Origin: Icerya purchasi
Lineage: Eukaryota; Arthropoda; Insecta; Hemiptera; Monophlebidae
Direction: 5' to 3'
Assembly: GCA_039619475.1 (NCBI GenBank)
Contig: CM077115.1
Coordinates: forward strand, 237,061,692-237,125,691
Length of the DNA stretch: 64,000 nt
The notes under the pieces are model-generated. The model did no database searches and was not told the DNA's origin. It saw only the letters and a list, made by a program, of their open reading frames with translations. This document shows, in pieces, positions 37,723 through 50,152 of the stretch. The position numbers and the translations under genes were made by a program. Position 1 is the stretch's first letter; every line of letters starts with the position of its first letter.

Positions 37723-40700
37723 ACGTGTCGTACACAGCAACTTAGGCTAGAGACACGGCAAGAAATTACAAAATTATGAAAGTTGAAAGAAAGGAAAAAA
37801 AGGAAAATAAACAGAAATTAACAAGGATTAGCAAAATTATAACAACTTTAATAAATTAAAAGAATTTAGAAACTGAAATAGTTGGTTAAGATAGACAAAT
37901 TTAGCAAATCTGTTATTTAATTGTTTTGTACAAAATCACTAAAAAGAATTTTACCTAGAAATATAATGTGTTTTGAAATTGTAACGTAGCCATATTTGTA
38001 AATGATCTTAAATTGTTTCCTATATTGTTTTAAATTCTTTTATATAAAATCATATTACACTAAGGAGAATAAAATACAATCGGAGAAAAAAATAAAAAAA
38101 TAAAACTGTGGTAATTTTTTGTTATTATATATATTATTGTAATCATTTTAAAGTGGCTGATTTGGTAAGTTATAGAAAATTAAAATTGCCTGGATATGCG
38201 CAATTATAATAATGAAATTTTCAGCATTTTGGTGCATAAAAAATTAACATCGCTAGCCCAATTGTATTGATTTCGATAAATTTATGATTAATGAAATTAT
38301 CGGTCGAAAAAAGTTACATAAATTTATATCCATTTGGCGAGTAGTTTTATTTGTGAAGTAATAATAACCCGATTAACGTTTGGCATATTAAATTATTAAG
38401 TAACGTAATTAATATCTCCATGACATGATGGTGCCACAAAAATCAATTGAACGCAATTTCGGTTTCACAGTGCGCATTGCTTTAAATCGTACATGCGATC
38501 ATTGTTTCGACGAATGAACTAATCTTCGAAGTAGAGATATCGAGCTAGTCTCCATTGCTGCTGTTTTATTTCTTTTGACACACATCCGTCTCGATAGCGA
38601 CTGAACAGCGCTATACTTTGTCAACAATTTTTTTCTATCATACGCTCCCATCAACCAGTGGTATTTTTTATTTTGATTCGCGTCAAAAAGTATCGATCTT
38701 CGGAATGAAAATGTTGAGAGAAGACAAGCGAGTAACACAACTATTCGATTCCGAATCGAAATAAGTAGTAAGTGATGCCTCGAAGAGCGTTTAAAAATTG
38801 ACGCAAGTTTCTCTAGTCAACATTGAGACACTCTTCGAGACCCTATTTACATTCGGAAATGATTGTTATTTTTACATTCCCCTCATTCATTACTTGCGAT
38901 AATAATTTCATAATTTCACCGCTCCGTGCAACATTGTAGTGTTGAAATACAAAACCTCCCGTCCATTCTCGCTTAATTTTAAACGGTAGCGATTTAAGCT
39001 GGAGAATATTAACTAGGACGGGAGCTGTTTGGTCCTATTTTACTATCCTTTGATGAAATTAGAGTCCTAAAATTAGAACGCTAAAAATTAAAAAGGTAAA
39101 AGTTACGCGTCTCGCTGAGCAAATGAAACAATAAGACTGGCATACAAAAAAATAGCAACAAAAAAAAAGTTTGTGATTACAAGTGAAAAAGAATTCGGCT
39201 TCTACCTGCGCGCAACGCAGTCGACCGTCGGCTAAGACGCCGCCCTAATGATCAGGGCAAATTTATTATCCGCCTTCGACGGTTCAGCACCGATCTTTGT
39301 CATGGCGGCTTACGCGCTAACTTGTTAAAATATTTTCCAGTATAAAAATTACTTTATGGCGACTGGAATTATCGGATATTTCTGGAATGCAAACAATTCG
39401 ACAAGGCGCGGTAGATAACGACCGACTTGACTAAATAAAAAAAAGAAAAAAAAAATCCCTTCTCCTCGCCCTTTTAGAACTTTTGCGCTCCAATTTATCA
39501 ACAAAAACCCTCTCTAACGACGAACCATTTATTTATTTTTCGTTTTCCCATAATTTTGAATAATAAAAATCGTTACTAAACTGTGAATTTTCATAATTAT
39601 CTAGGGCAATTTGCATTATTAAATAATCGCCGAGACGCAGTTTATCCGAAATAGAATTTAATCATCTCCCGTATTTTTAGGAAGAATAGGCGGAACAGTA
39701 CATTACACTTGTTTAAATTTTACAGAGTGAGTGAAAAAAGTGTGGTCCTCTCAATACTTAATAATAGCATTTTCGACGTTGTAAATTTTCCAAACAATTA
39801 TTACACCGCACTCTTCTAAGAAAAACCTTTTGACGTATACTAAAGTGTGTCGAAGAAAACTGAAAAAGATTTGTCTCGCCGGAGACCGATAGAAATAAAT
39901 GACAAAACATAATCCCTAAGCACAAACGGTCATTACAGATGGGAATTATCTCGAACGATAGAGTTAAAATCAGCCACGTCTTTTCACGCTCACGTGATTT
40001 TTTAAAATTTAAATGTAATTTCTTTAATAAATCAGAATATAAGTCAACATTCAGATATTATAAATAAAAAATGAAATAAAAGTTAGAATTTAAAAATTTA
40101 AAAAATAACACCGACTAGTATCTTGAACACATGAAGGAACGTAAAAAAAAAAAAATAATAACAATGTAGATACAGGTACAGCATGAATGGAGGTTAAACA
40201 GACGAAGCGAGAGCTAAAAAATATTTTTAGAAACTATATCCAAAAGCATAAAAAAAACAGCTGACAAAATTAGGCGCAAACACACTCGTAAGTGTGTAAA
40301 AACGTCCGTAATGCCCGTGTAAATTGGCTACTAATTTTACGAATAATATCCTAGCATTACTAGGGCAACTGCCACATAAACCATCGGCCAACAAAAATCA
40401 AAACAATAATATAAACGTTAAAATTATTTATCACCAATACAAACACCGCATTTACTCGTAATTAAAACCATACATTATGAATGTACCTAACAAAAAAAAA
40501 CGCAAACAAAATTAATCGAAGTAATATGAAGAAATAAACAACATTCTACAATCAAATTATCGGCAAGCTGTACGTTAAAATTTTACGAAATTTAAATATC
40601 GGTCGAATCAACAAAGGGGTCAAAGTTGTCTTAAGCTAAGTTAAAATGGTAATGATATATATATATATATAATATTGCAATACATAAAAAAATATTTGGT

Positions 40701-42024
40701 TGCGTATAAAATAAAATGCTACTCACCTAATTGAATGCGTGTTGCTTCATTTCATAATAAATTATTATACATTCAACATTTCCCATGTACACATAGAATC
40801 ACATAAAAAAATGTGTGACATTCCTGGTCAGCTACCATTCTATTCAGAAGTACAATATCACGTTCAGACTAAAAGACTCGTTGAATTAAGCCAATTCGAT
40901 AAATCGCAACGATTATGTAACAACTGAAATTAAATGTTAACTGTTGAAAAATTCATTTATTGAAAATGGCCGGTGTAAAAAGTAACCATTTTACGTGCAG
41001 TTGAAGACCTCGCTACTTGGATGCCCCAAATTTATCTCAAACACATTGATTTTTGATGCGATGGTGAAACGAGAAAATCATTTTGCACCTGCTTAACAAT
41101 TGATTCAAATAGCGAATCAACTTTTTAAAAATTTACTTTTCATTAAGAGGTTGTAGTTTGGAAGGATTTATGTATGAGGTTAAAACGATCTCCCGACTAA
41201 TCATAGATGGTTATAATGATTTTATTTAATTTTATTATGTTTTTTTATTTACTTTAGTTACTTATTTTTCATTAAGCGTAAGTTATTTATTTCAAAGTAA
41301 AATTTAACTGTCCTATTATAAATAAATTATTATTTTTTAAATTAATATATGTATATATATATATATATATATAGTACCTGGGCGACCGAGCTTTGCTCGG
41401 AATTTTTTTTTGTAACTTTTAAACTTTATTTTAATCTTATACATATTCACAAAACATAAAATATTTATAAAACTAATTTATGAATTTAAAGCCTCTTTCC
41501 ATAGTTCGCTTTTCAATACTGAACGCAACAATAATGTAGAGGTCCTTCCAATTCACTTTGCGAATGATTGGAAAATGTTTTCAATGACTACTATGAATAT
41601 ATTTTTATACCTTTTTTATTAGAAAAATTAAATTTTAGGCCTGTAGGATCGTCGTCAGCTTTATCTATCGGTTTATTCGTTATAAAAACAAATAAAAAGC
41701 ATCTTGTAATTTTACCTGTTATCAGCTGTTTTACAACCAATTTGAAAAAATTTCCGACTAAATCATTGCAAAATATAATAAGGGTACACTGCACATAAGG
41801 GGGTTTCTAAAATGTGCACAACATATTCTCAGTAATTCATATTCACAAACAAATATACGAGTATAAATACGCAAAACATTTAATATATACATATAAAGAG
41901 GTAAAGTCCTCGTTTGTTTATTAACCGATTTTCTTTTTTTGTTTAGTAGCTATTAAAAAGCGTTTTTTTTTTCTTATTTAAATATAAAATTAACACAGAA
42001 AAAAAAAAAAAGAAATGGACTGTT

Positions 42025-42255
42025 TGTTAGGATGTTTCTGTTTTTTGTTATATACTCCTATATACATATTTTTATTGCATGTGTAGCGCATGATTTTCGA
42101 ACCGCCATTATGTGACCGCCCGCTGATCGGCTGAAAGCCAAGACCGATGCCTTTTTTTTGTCTATTCGTTCCTCGCCGTTTCCAGGTATCTGGAATTACC
42201 CGCTCGCATGTTTTGCCTACCATATTTTTTATTGCTTTGTACTACCAGTATTGAC
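42025..42255 (+). mobile_element. LTR-like fragment related to the BEL element LTRs
   Basis: The reverse complement of this segment aligns along its length with the right-hand two thirds of the LTRs at 57831 and 60970. Shared blocks include GCAATAAAAAAT, ATGGT(A/C)GGCAAAACA, ATTCCAGATACCT, AGGAACGAATAG, ATGGCGGTT(C/G)GAAAAT and GCGCTACACATGCA. It starts TGTTAG, matching the LTR terminus in this orientation. It is clearly diverged, in the opposite orientation to the BEL copy, and no internal region or second LTR is nearby, so it is read as a partial solo LTR of a related family. Confidence 0.7.
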
Positions 42256-42357
42256 GCCACCGACCCATACTAAAAGACACTATCGTAGCATAAGCCGATA
42301 GATCGCGCCACCGACCCGTACTAAAAGACACTATCGTAGCATAAGCCGATAGATCGC
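42256..42357. repeat. 51-bp tandem duplication
   Basis: Two copies of a 51-bp unit (GCCACCGACCC(A/G)TACTAAAAG...), 42256-42306 and 42307-42357, differ at about one base. A third copy starts at 42358 and fades after about 13 bases. Confidence 0.95.
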
Positions 42358-42545
42358 GCCACCAACCCTGATTTGTATCATACTAAAAATATTAAAAATC
42401 ATAAAAAACTCGCGAAATCGAATTTTTCCATGGATTTGAACTTGCCAGATCAATTTCTTGACCCAAAATACACCTAGTGTGAAAATTTCATCCAAATCGT
42501 TAGAGCCGTTTTTGAGATAGCAAAAATATATATATATATATATAT

Positions 42546-43849
42546 ACATATATACAAGAATTGCTCGTTTAAAGATATTAGATATATATACATGGTTCCT
42601 TTGCGACTCACAAAAGGACATGCCTCTTGGACCTCCATATTAGTTCACCTATAAACACACGCGCGCACGCTCGCACATATATATATATACTCGAATGTGA
42701 AAGGGTGGAGAGGTGGCAGATGGACAGACAGAGGTAGAGTGAAAGAGAAGCAGCGAATGAGACAGAAGAAAGAGGAAAAATGTTCCGAAAAAGTAATCTT
42801 TTGATTGAAGAAGCAGTAAGAAACGAAAAAAATTACGCCGAATTGTTGCAAAGTGCAAGAATATAGGATCACTCTGCATTACTTTTAATGGTTTTTTGCG
42901 TTGTAAAAATAAAAAGCTCGATTAATAATGAAAATTTCAGAAAATCGTCTCTTGACTAGCTTCTTAAAAAATTATTATTTCACGTTTCTATCCCAAATTA
43001 TCGCGACGATTTTTAATGACTTGAACTTTTTTACATTAATCCAGAAAAATCCATTTTCATCTAAACTGCTTCTTTACCGTGCGTATAAGGAAAGTAAGTA
43101 ATATTTAGTTTTTGGGCGATCTCATCAGTTAAATATTATCATCTACTGTTTTCGCACTCGTGAAACAAATGCATATAGTTTTCTTAACTCTAATGTGTTA
43201 TGCTTTTAACATCATCCGCTCATTGATAAAATATTACTCGAACTTTTGCCCCAGATGTGTTTATTATTGAAAGGAACCTTTGTACATTATCTGGAACACG
43301 TTTTTATCTTATCTAAAAATTTGCACGCCGTTTAATGGTGAAAGTTCAAAATTACTCCATTAACATTAATATTAGCCCTTTAGGAGTTAAACTTACATTT
43401 CGTAATTTTACAATTCGGCTCGAAACTTTAACAAACACGTCTACAATCTTGAAAAAATTACAACACTTGCTGAAATTCCTCAAAATGGTTAGTTTTACTC
43501 TTCGATAGCCTTTCAGAAACAAAAAAAAAATCCAACAGTGCAATATAAAAAGGCTGAAATCACGACACTTTTGAAACTAGATAAAAAAAAAAAAAGAGAG
43601 ATCCAAAGAAAAATTTCTGGCCTGTATACAGATCTATGAAATTTTTTGAAACACTATATTTAAATACAATCATCGATGTACCATGAAAGTTAAATATATT
43701 GAATATATTGAAAAATTTGAACATATATACTTACAATTATGTGACATTTTCTTAATCGCAAATGCGCTCCATAGCGCGAGTAGCGAACGTGTGTGTACAT
43801 GAACTACTTCATTGTGCTTTATATTGTTAAAATGTATGCATCATTTTGT
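42546..43849. other. Non-coding spacer
   Basis: Nothing recognised. AT tracts lie at 42530-42560 and 42678-42690. Confidence 0.5.
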
Positions 43850-44202
43850 AGTCCATGTTTACAATTTATTTCTGTATTCACTTGTTATTAATTATTATAT
43901 ATACTTATTATTAATCTAATCTAAAACTAATAATAAGTACTACAAAAATTTTTACATCTTACATGGGCTACATTTATGTGTAATTTTCAACATTTAAATA
44001 AAACAGACTGATTTCTTATGATATAAAACGTAAGAAATCAGTCTGTTCTATTTAAATGTTGAAAATTACACATAAATGTAGCCCATGTAAGATGTAAAAA
44101 TTTTTGCAGTACTTATTGTTAGTTTTAGATTAGATTAATAATAAGTATAATATATAATAATTAATAATAAGTGAACACAGAAATAAATTGTAAACATGGA
44201 CT
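43850..44202. repeat. Second long hairpin (foldback)
   Basis: Left arm 43850-44018 (169 bp) and right arm 44031-44202 (172 bp) are reverse complements around a 12-base loop. By eye there are about five mismatches and one 3-base indel. There is no coding capacity. Its sequence is not the same as the hairpin at 24866. No clear target-site duplication was seen at the ends. Confidence 0.95.
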
Positions 44203-47098
44203 CATGAAACGGCGTTAAACTTCGACGCCCAATTTACAGTCAGAAATACAATGAACAAGCTAGACTCTGAAACAGTTTCCTCGCGTATTTTAAAATTATC
44301 AAAAAAGAAAAGAACAAAAATCCGATAGAAAATTAACCATTCAACCCCGAACACACGGTGAAGGAGGAACTGGCAGCTGATAAAAATCTACATAGCCTCA
44401 GGTGTAGAAAAACATAATTAAGACAGAATGCAATCGAGAATTGCAGCCAATTAGATGAAATGAGGACTTGCGTGAAAGCGCTACAAAATGATAAACGTCT
44501 TAATAGCAACGTAGCCCGTTGAAATGCAGATACCGAAACATAACTTACAAAAAACCATTGGACTGTGCCTGGACCAGTTAAAACATCTTCCTCCAATAAT
44601 AGTAAAACTGTGCAGCTTCCATCTTTCAGGATACTGGACAACGATTCTTTTCATTCCCAGTATTTCAGCTGGTCTCGAAAATGCGCATTATCCCATCTCC
44701 TGTTCGTCGTTATCGATTTCATCGCCGTATCTTGGAAAGCACTCCCGGTGACTTTTCACCTCCCCACGGCTTCCATTTCATTATGCCATTCAACGGTTAT
44801 AATTACCTGAGGACAGTAATCAAAATCCAAAATCTTTTAATATATCTATGTGTATAGTTGAACGTGGGACACACCATTCAAAAGCGTTTCAAAACAATCT
44901 CTTAATTCTATCATAATAACTTCGAAAAAGAAAAGGTGTGTTAAAAAATTTAATATCGTAGTGCGTTTGCAGTAAACGTATGGAGCTAACATTTCGACGG
45001 AATAGTTATTTTAACACCGATTTTCGTTTTAATTAAAGTAATTTTTAAAAAAAATTAAAAATTGCTAATATACATTGTGTTTATGCTGACGAACAAAACA
45101 AATACCCGGTAATTTTTTATATTCTTCTGGTAGATACATGTATATGCAGTGCAGCAAAAACTAGATAGGTCGCTAAATTTTAAACTTTCTTTCTACCTAT
45201 ATAACTAAGAAATATTTTTAAAACAAATTTATATTTGCAGCAGCGTCGATAACTAAGGCAGACTACAGCACACGCTACAATGGATTCTACTTTTTTAATA
45301 ACAGAGGGAAATTTCAAATTTAAAAAAGAAAAAACAAAAAAATAGAAAAATTTCGACTTCCCCCGGTGCCAAGCAAGATGACATTTTTTTAAGGCAAAAT
45401 GTAACATTTAAAAAACACAAAGGTATGTCCAGATCTGGAATGGAACTAATAAAATGAAGAGCACTTGAATTGCTCACAACCTAAACTTCACTGAAACTAG
45501 AGAGTTTTTTCCGTAAGTCCCCCCCCCCCCCCCCCAAAAAAAAAATGTTTTCAATTAGAAGTTTTTAAAAATTAATTTTAACTAAAAAAAATTTAAGGAT
45601 TTAATATCTTTCCCATGATTTTAATAAAAACTAGGAAACACATAATATATTCTTTTATTCTTAAAAAAAAGGAGGAAACATGAACCAGAAAATTATTTTA
45701 GAATTAAATACGAAAATTTAATATAGAAATTAAACTCTTACGTAAACGCGAAAGTGTAAGAAAACAACAAAAATTCAGCACAGATATGAAAATACTACAC
45801 AAAATAATGTATATAGCTCTTCGTATTCAAATTTATACATTTTTTTTAGCCGATAATAAAATTTTTAAACCGAAACATATAATAAGAGTAGATTACATTA
45901 AAGATGAAACACAAGCAATTTAATCAAAAAAATCTGATGCATAATGGTGACGCATGTAATTTTAGAGCGATTGTGCATCTTGCATTCAATACACCGCAAG
46001 CTAAGTATTCAATTTTAACATTAACGGCTATTTTTAACACCACATTGTATTAACTAAGATAACTTTCTAAAGTACTTTTTGAAGCATTAAATTGTTTTTT
46101 TCTCACACAGAGACATTTTTCCGTTTGCGTCTTCTAAGCATGATCTATTCTTTCATAACGTCAGTTTTCTCTGTTAATGCTCTTGTATCGTACGTTCTCA
46201 ATAAGATGTACTTTTATCGACAGGAGAAGATAAAGGAGACTATCATCTTATTCCGAAATATTTAACATTTAGAAAAAATTGTAAAATATATACATAATAT
46301 ACAGTCGAATACTTATTACGTACGTATAACACACGACAGTTTAAAATAATCATGACCTGCTACCCCGTCGCTTTCCAAAATATCTAAAAAATTATAAATA
46401 AATCGAAAAAATACGTTTAAAAAAGTAATAAACATTACCCCTTGCAGTGGCATACATCAGCCGTATGTTTCAATCATTATACATTACACAAAATAACAGT
46501 AGGAATGTTCGTTAGATAATAAAATATATTTTAATACTGAGATAAATGCTTATCCATCTTACCTCGTGTCCTCATCTTACCCTGGTTCCTCTAATACCGG
46601 AAAATTTTGCGTTCTTAATGTTTCTCTTATAAAAAACTATTACTTTTTTTTAAAATAAAATTCCAGTTGACGTTATTGCGCACAGTTATCGATTACGTGA
46701 CTTGAGCAAATATTTAAACAAATTAATTTTGAAAAATTTCTTACTGATATATATGAGAAACAATAAGTGTGATAATGTTTTCTTCAACCGGCAGTACGCG
46801 AAATGTAGTCAAAGTCGTCAGAGCTATTTCTAAAAAGAAATCTATATACAATTTTTGCTCATATTATAAAATTCTCACGTTTATAAAGTACCCCCCCCCC
46901 CAAAAAAAAAAAAAATAATAAATAATAAAATTGCCGGTGTGCTTGATAATTATTATTAACCATAATTGTTATTTCACATTCATAATCTATATGTAAACTT
47001 AGTATTATTAAAGAAGAAGTACGACTTTGGAAGAAACGAATATTTCGCTATTTCAATTAATTAAAATATAAGTAGCAGAGCGAAAAATATTATTTATT
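44203..47098. other. Non-coding spacer
   Basis: No confident gene. The + strand at 44,340-44,660 has a lysine/glutamine/leucine-rich reading with stops that could be an old LINE ORF1 scrap, but this is too weak to call. Homopolymers include the C/A run at 45519-45545 and another at about 46890-46913. Confidence 0.45.
45519..45545. repeat. Poly(C)-poly(A) run
   Basis: About 17 C followed by about 10 A. A similar C10-A13 run is at 46890-46913. Such runs are also prone to assembly error. Confidence 0.85.
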
Positions 47099-47420
47099 AA
47101 CTAACAGAAATTATTTTTAATTTAGATTAGCAATTATCGAGCTTTTATCCATCCTTAACATCGCTCCTCCGGCATTTAACACCTCTTATAGAGACAAAAA
47201 AATTATTGTTTATTTATTTTTTTTTACGATAAAATTTAGATATTTTAAATTGCAGATTGGAAGCATTACTTATATGCACCACATTAAATAACGAACAAAA
47301 ATTATTTTTAATTTAGATTAGTAGCCAGATAGCTTTTACGCACCTTTATATAATATTGTACCTTCGCATTTAATCTTCCTATGATGACCAAAATATTCTT
47401 TTTTTTTTTTTTATTAAGTA
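47099..47420. repeat. Diverged direct duplication, about 190 bp apart
   Basis: Segments 47099-47235 and 47289-47420 share AAATTATTTTTAATTTAGATTAG, then GAGCTTTTA/TAGCTTTTA, a CATTTAA block and a terminal poly(T) run, with many differences between. They look like two copies of a short T-tailed repeat. Confidence 0.5.
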
Positions 47421-47863
47421 TCGTTTATTATTATTTCGTTTTTTTTTTGTTTCTTTTTTTTAATGATGTGATGCAAGTAAATTAAGTCATGTGCATTCGA
47501 TGCGGGAAGTAAACAAATATTCCGTGATACGTCCATTCTTTGAATTCAATAAAATAACATAAACTTCTTATACCTTAAAGTGTGCACTGTGTTCGTCAAC
47601 GCGATAACCTTCAGTGAGCATACACATCTTGAATCCGAGAAGCAAGCGATCTGCTTTCGAATTTTTCGTGTTACTAACCTAAATCACCTTACTGTTCAGC
47701 ATGTGTAACCGTTAATTTAGCAAGTTATTTGTAAAATTTTTAAACCATATTTTCAAAAATTAATTTTAAATTTTATTTTTTAAAAGCAACAAACATTAAA
47801 ATTAAGAAAAAACCAGTAAAACTGTAAAATTAAATACAAATTGTAACTAATTTACATCTAACT

Positions 47864-47903
<40 letters not shown>

Positions 47904-48662
47904 ACGCATGAATATAATTATTTAGTGCGATATGTTAGAGAATTATATGCACATACATATATAAATCAAATGTTTTGCAAGATTCTAATTATACTCATTC
48001 ATTTTTTCACGCGTATATAATTATATTTGAAACAAATACTCTGTTGTTTAAATCGGGACACGTTTTATTGCTTTTTTTTTTGCAATAAACACAAAAATTA
48101 TCGAACCGACTGCAAAATTTTAATTGAAATCGTCAGAATTCGTTAAGTTTTATAAAATATATCTTTATACGTAATGTGAGAGTAACATCAAAATTGCTAA
48201 TTTCTTTGGTTTGGTAATAGAGCTGTGTATAACTCTATTAATGATGGCTAGCCGGTGGCTAAAGTTTCAATCTCTTCACAAAAGTTTCCGTGAGAATTTT
48301 TAAATATCTCTTGTAATAGTTGGTTTAGTATCAATGAGTAGAAAAAAGATCTATTCGATTTTTTAACTACATGCTGAAATGATACAACGTTTGTATTGAA
48401 ATTCAAAGTTTTTTTATTTTTACCTTTTTTTGTTGTTCCCATTTAATTTTGAATTACGAAAGAGTATAGTAATCGGAAGATATTAATTTTATTAATTTAA
48501 TAAGACGGTATATTAATTATCCACCGATAGATTTATAAAATAAGATTTAGCGCAACCGAATTTTAAAAAATAGGTAAAACCTCATTAATTCATGTCTACT
48601 ATACTCGCTAATTTCCTACTTAGCGGAGCTGTAAATAACCCGTGCAGATGACTGGAACTTTT
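47421..48662. other. Non-coding spacer
   Basis: No gene recognised; contains the GT microsatellite at 47869-47900. Confidence 0.5.
47869..47900. repeat. (TG)n microsatellite
   Basis: About 15 TG units. Confidence 0.95.
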
Positions 48663-48980
48663 TTACTTTAGCGAATTGATCGTTGTTTTTCTAAATCCAT
48701 TTACCTTCGTGAAACTTGTTCGATTAAAAAATAATTTCCACGTGTCTATTGAAGCTCGGGCGCTACCAGAATTACTCAGCGAGGTACGTGAATTCATAAA
48801 ACGTCTTTCTCGCAGGTGATATTCCTGAAAGTGTGTGATCATTTTTTTCACTATATACCAATTTTGTGCATCATTGGGACGCATTTCATCATTCAGAATT
48901 TCCAAATCCAAATCACTGCGTTGCGATATATTAAATTCGTCAAAACCATCTTTGGCGATATATTCCACACCAACGCTGGT
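48663..48980 (-). CDS. Unrecognised coding-like frame, possibly an exon
   Basis: A minus-strand frame of about 105 codons is open without an ATG at its left limit (a stop lies just upstream). I do not recognise a family. Unlike most frames here it is hydrophilic and mixed in composition (for example NDEMRPNDAQNWYIVKKM and HLRERRFMNSRTSLSN) with no low-complexity runs. The opposite strand reads as hydrophobic filler. Possible splice signals exist: an AG at 48976-48977 and a CGAAG/GTAAAT donor at 48703-48709, giving a 271-bp exon, but the pyrimidine tract is poor. It could be an exon of a gene nested in the host intron, a transposon gene scrap, or chance. Confidence 0.25.
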   Translation of the reverse strand, partial: TSVGVEYIAKDGFDEFNISQRSDLDLEILNDEMRPNDAQNWYIVKKMITHFQEYHLRERRFMNSRTSLSNSGSARASIDTWKLFFNRTSFTKVNGFRKTTINSLK

Positions 48981-48983
48981 CAA

Positions 48984-49455
48984 AATTCATTCTTTCTCTC
49001 ATTTCATTTAAGAAAAATTAAAACAAATGAAACAATTTATATGTATATATATATATATGTTTGTATTAAAACACAAAGTATACTTTAAGAAAAAGTCAAA
49101 AACAAACACGGAAAAACGGCGGTGACATTTTACACTGCAATAATAAAATTTAAAAAAGTATAATAAATAGAAATAAACAAAATTTAACTAAAAAATCTCA
49201 AAAATTTTATGCAAAATGCGAACAAATAATCGTATGTGAAGAAAATATGTGATAATAATGTTACATAAAGGGTCGCAGCCACAGAGGGAGACAAATTAAA
49301 AGTTTTACATCAACTGTGTTTTTCCTTGAAAACACATTATAAGTTTATCTTTGAGTATTGTAATACGATTTCAGAGACCAGGACAACCGGTGTTATTATA
49401 TGCTTTAAAATAGCTTCACACCTACCTCTGTGTGTTTGTAATGGAATTTTTGGAA
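48984..49455. other. Non-coding spacer
   Basis: Nothing recognised besides an AT tract at 49040-49060. Confidence 0.5.
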
Positions 49456-49877
49456 TCCATCTTTCGCCCACTTCCCGATGTCCGAATGATTTGAAATTTT
49501 TACTAATTGCCAGAACGCGATGACAATGCAATATTATGATGCAGGCAAAAAGCACCTACAGCAACTGATCCTTAGCCGATCTCATTATGTTTCCCGCTAT
49601 GATGCAACGGCTCAGAGAAAAAGCCCGGCTACAGACCCGTTGCTTAGCGGCCACATTGTGGCAGGAAACATAATAAGTCTGGCTAAGGACGCTTCTATTA
49701 AACCGCCGTGTTTTCGCGGGAAATAAAAATAATTCCATTTCAAAATATATACATTTTTTAAATTTATTCGTGGATGTAGATGCTTTTTTTCTGCACAGTA
49801 TCGCTTTGCCGTCAGGTTCTGACAATTAGTAAAAATTTCAAATCATTCGGACGTGCGAAAGTGAGTTGAAAAATGGA
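49456..49877. mobile_element. Element with long terminal inverted repeats
   Basis: Left arm 49456-49560 and right arm 49774-49877 are inverted repeats of about 105 bp. The best-kept core is GTCCGAATGATTTGAAATTT with TTACTAATTG following, and a GCAGgcAAAAAGCA(C/T)CTACA-type block lies at the inner end. About 210 bp lie between, including a second palindrome. There is no transposase frame, so it would be a non-autonomous DNA element or a foldback. Superfamily and target duplication were not determined. Confidence 0.65.
49569..49689. mobile_element. Inner palindromic element, probably nested
   Basis: Begins TCCTTAGCC and ends GGCTAAGGA. The arms 49569-49610 and 49637-49689 match in reverse complement (TTATGTTTCC and GCAACGG blocks) with an 11-base gap. 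It sits between the outer inverted repeats of 49456-49877, so it may be a nested MITE. Confidence 0.5.
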
Positions 49878-50152
49878 TTTAGATTGCTGTATTGTATTGT
49901 TGAATTCATGGAAAGAGTGAACATGCAACGAAATTAAGTATAGTTCTAGTTTAACGCGGAAAATGATTATAATCCCACATTTCCCCTTCAAGACTAAAAA
50001 AAGCTAAAAACCGATGCTCTTTATATGTAAGATGCGCTAAAAAGCCTTAATTTAATTTAAATTCGTTCACAATACTAACCTAAGAATGAAGAGGTGGACA
50101 TTAATAATTAATTTCAATTCACAATAAAAAATTATGTTTTTTCGCAATATTA
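49878..50152. other. Non-coding spacer
   Basis: Nothing recognised. Confidence 0.5.

Larger units (their letters stand above)
34771..41374. other. Long non-coding stretch
   Basis: No gene recognised in 6.6 kb. A 191-codon frame on the minus strand (35453-36028) is the longest frame in the window but looks non-coding (see rejected items). Microsatellites lie at 35552-35571, 37391-37413 and 37471-37500 (AT-rich) and 37644-37722. Two parts (about 36,170-36,490 and 39,180-39,320) are less AT-rich with several CpG. Confidence 0.5.
41375..42527 (+). mobile_element. Non-coding element flanked by (AT)n
   Basis: The left boundary is a GC-richer end, TACCTGGGCGACCGAGCTTT, directly after an AT microsatellite (about 41349-41373). 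The right boundary is a GTTAGAGCCGTTTTTGAGATAG-like block at about 42498-42520 followed by another AT run. From general memory, phrases of this kind end RTE-like or other simple-tail elements in many insects. There is no protein-coding part. It contains an LTR-like fragment (42025-42255) and a 51-bp tandem duplication. Treating all of it as one element is an inference. Confidence 0.4.

Noticed and set aside
37462..37779. Frames of 66-105 codons with Phe-Ile-Tyr-Leu repeats
   Set aside because: Translation of the (TTTA)n microsatellite.
44340..44660. LINE ORF1-like coding on +
   Set aside because: A few heptad-like residues and an SFRILDN phrase are not enough; stops interrupt it.
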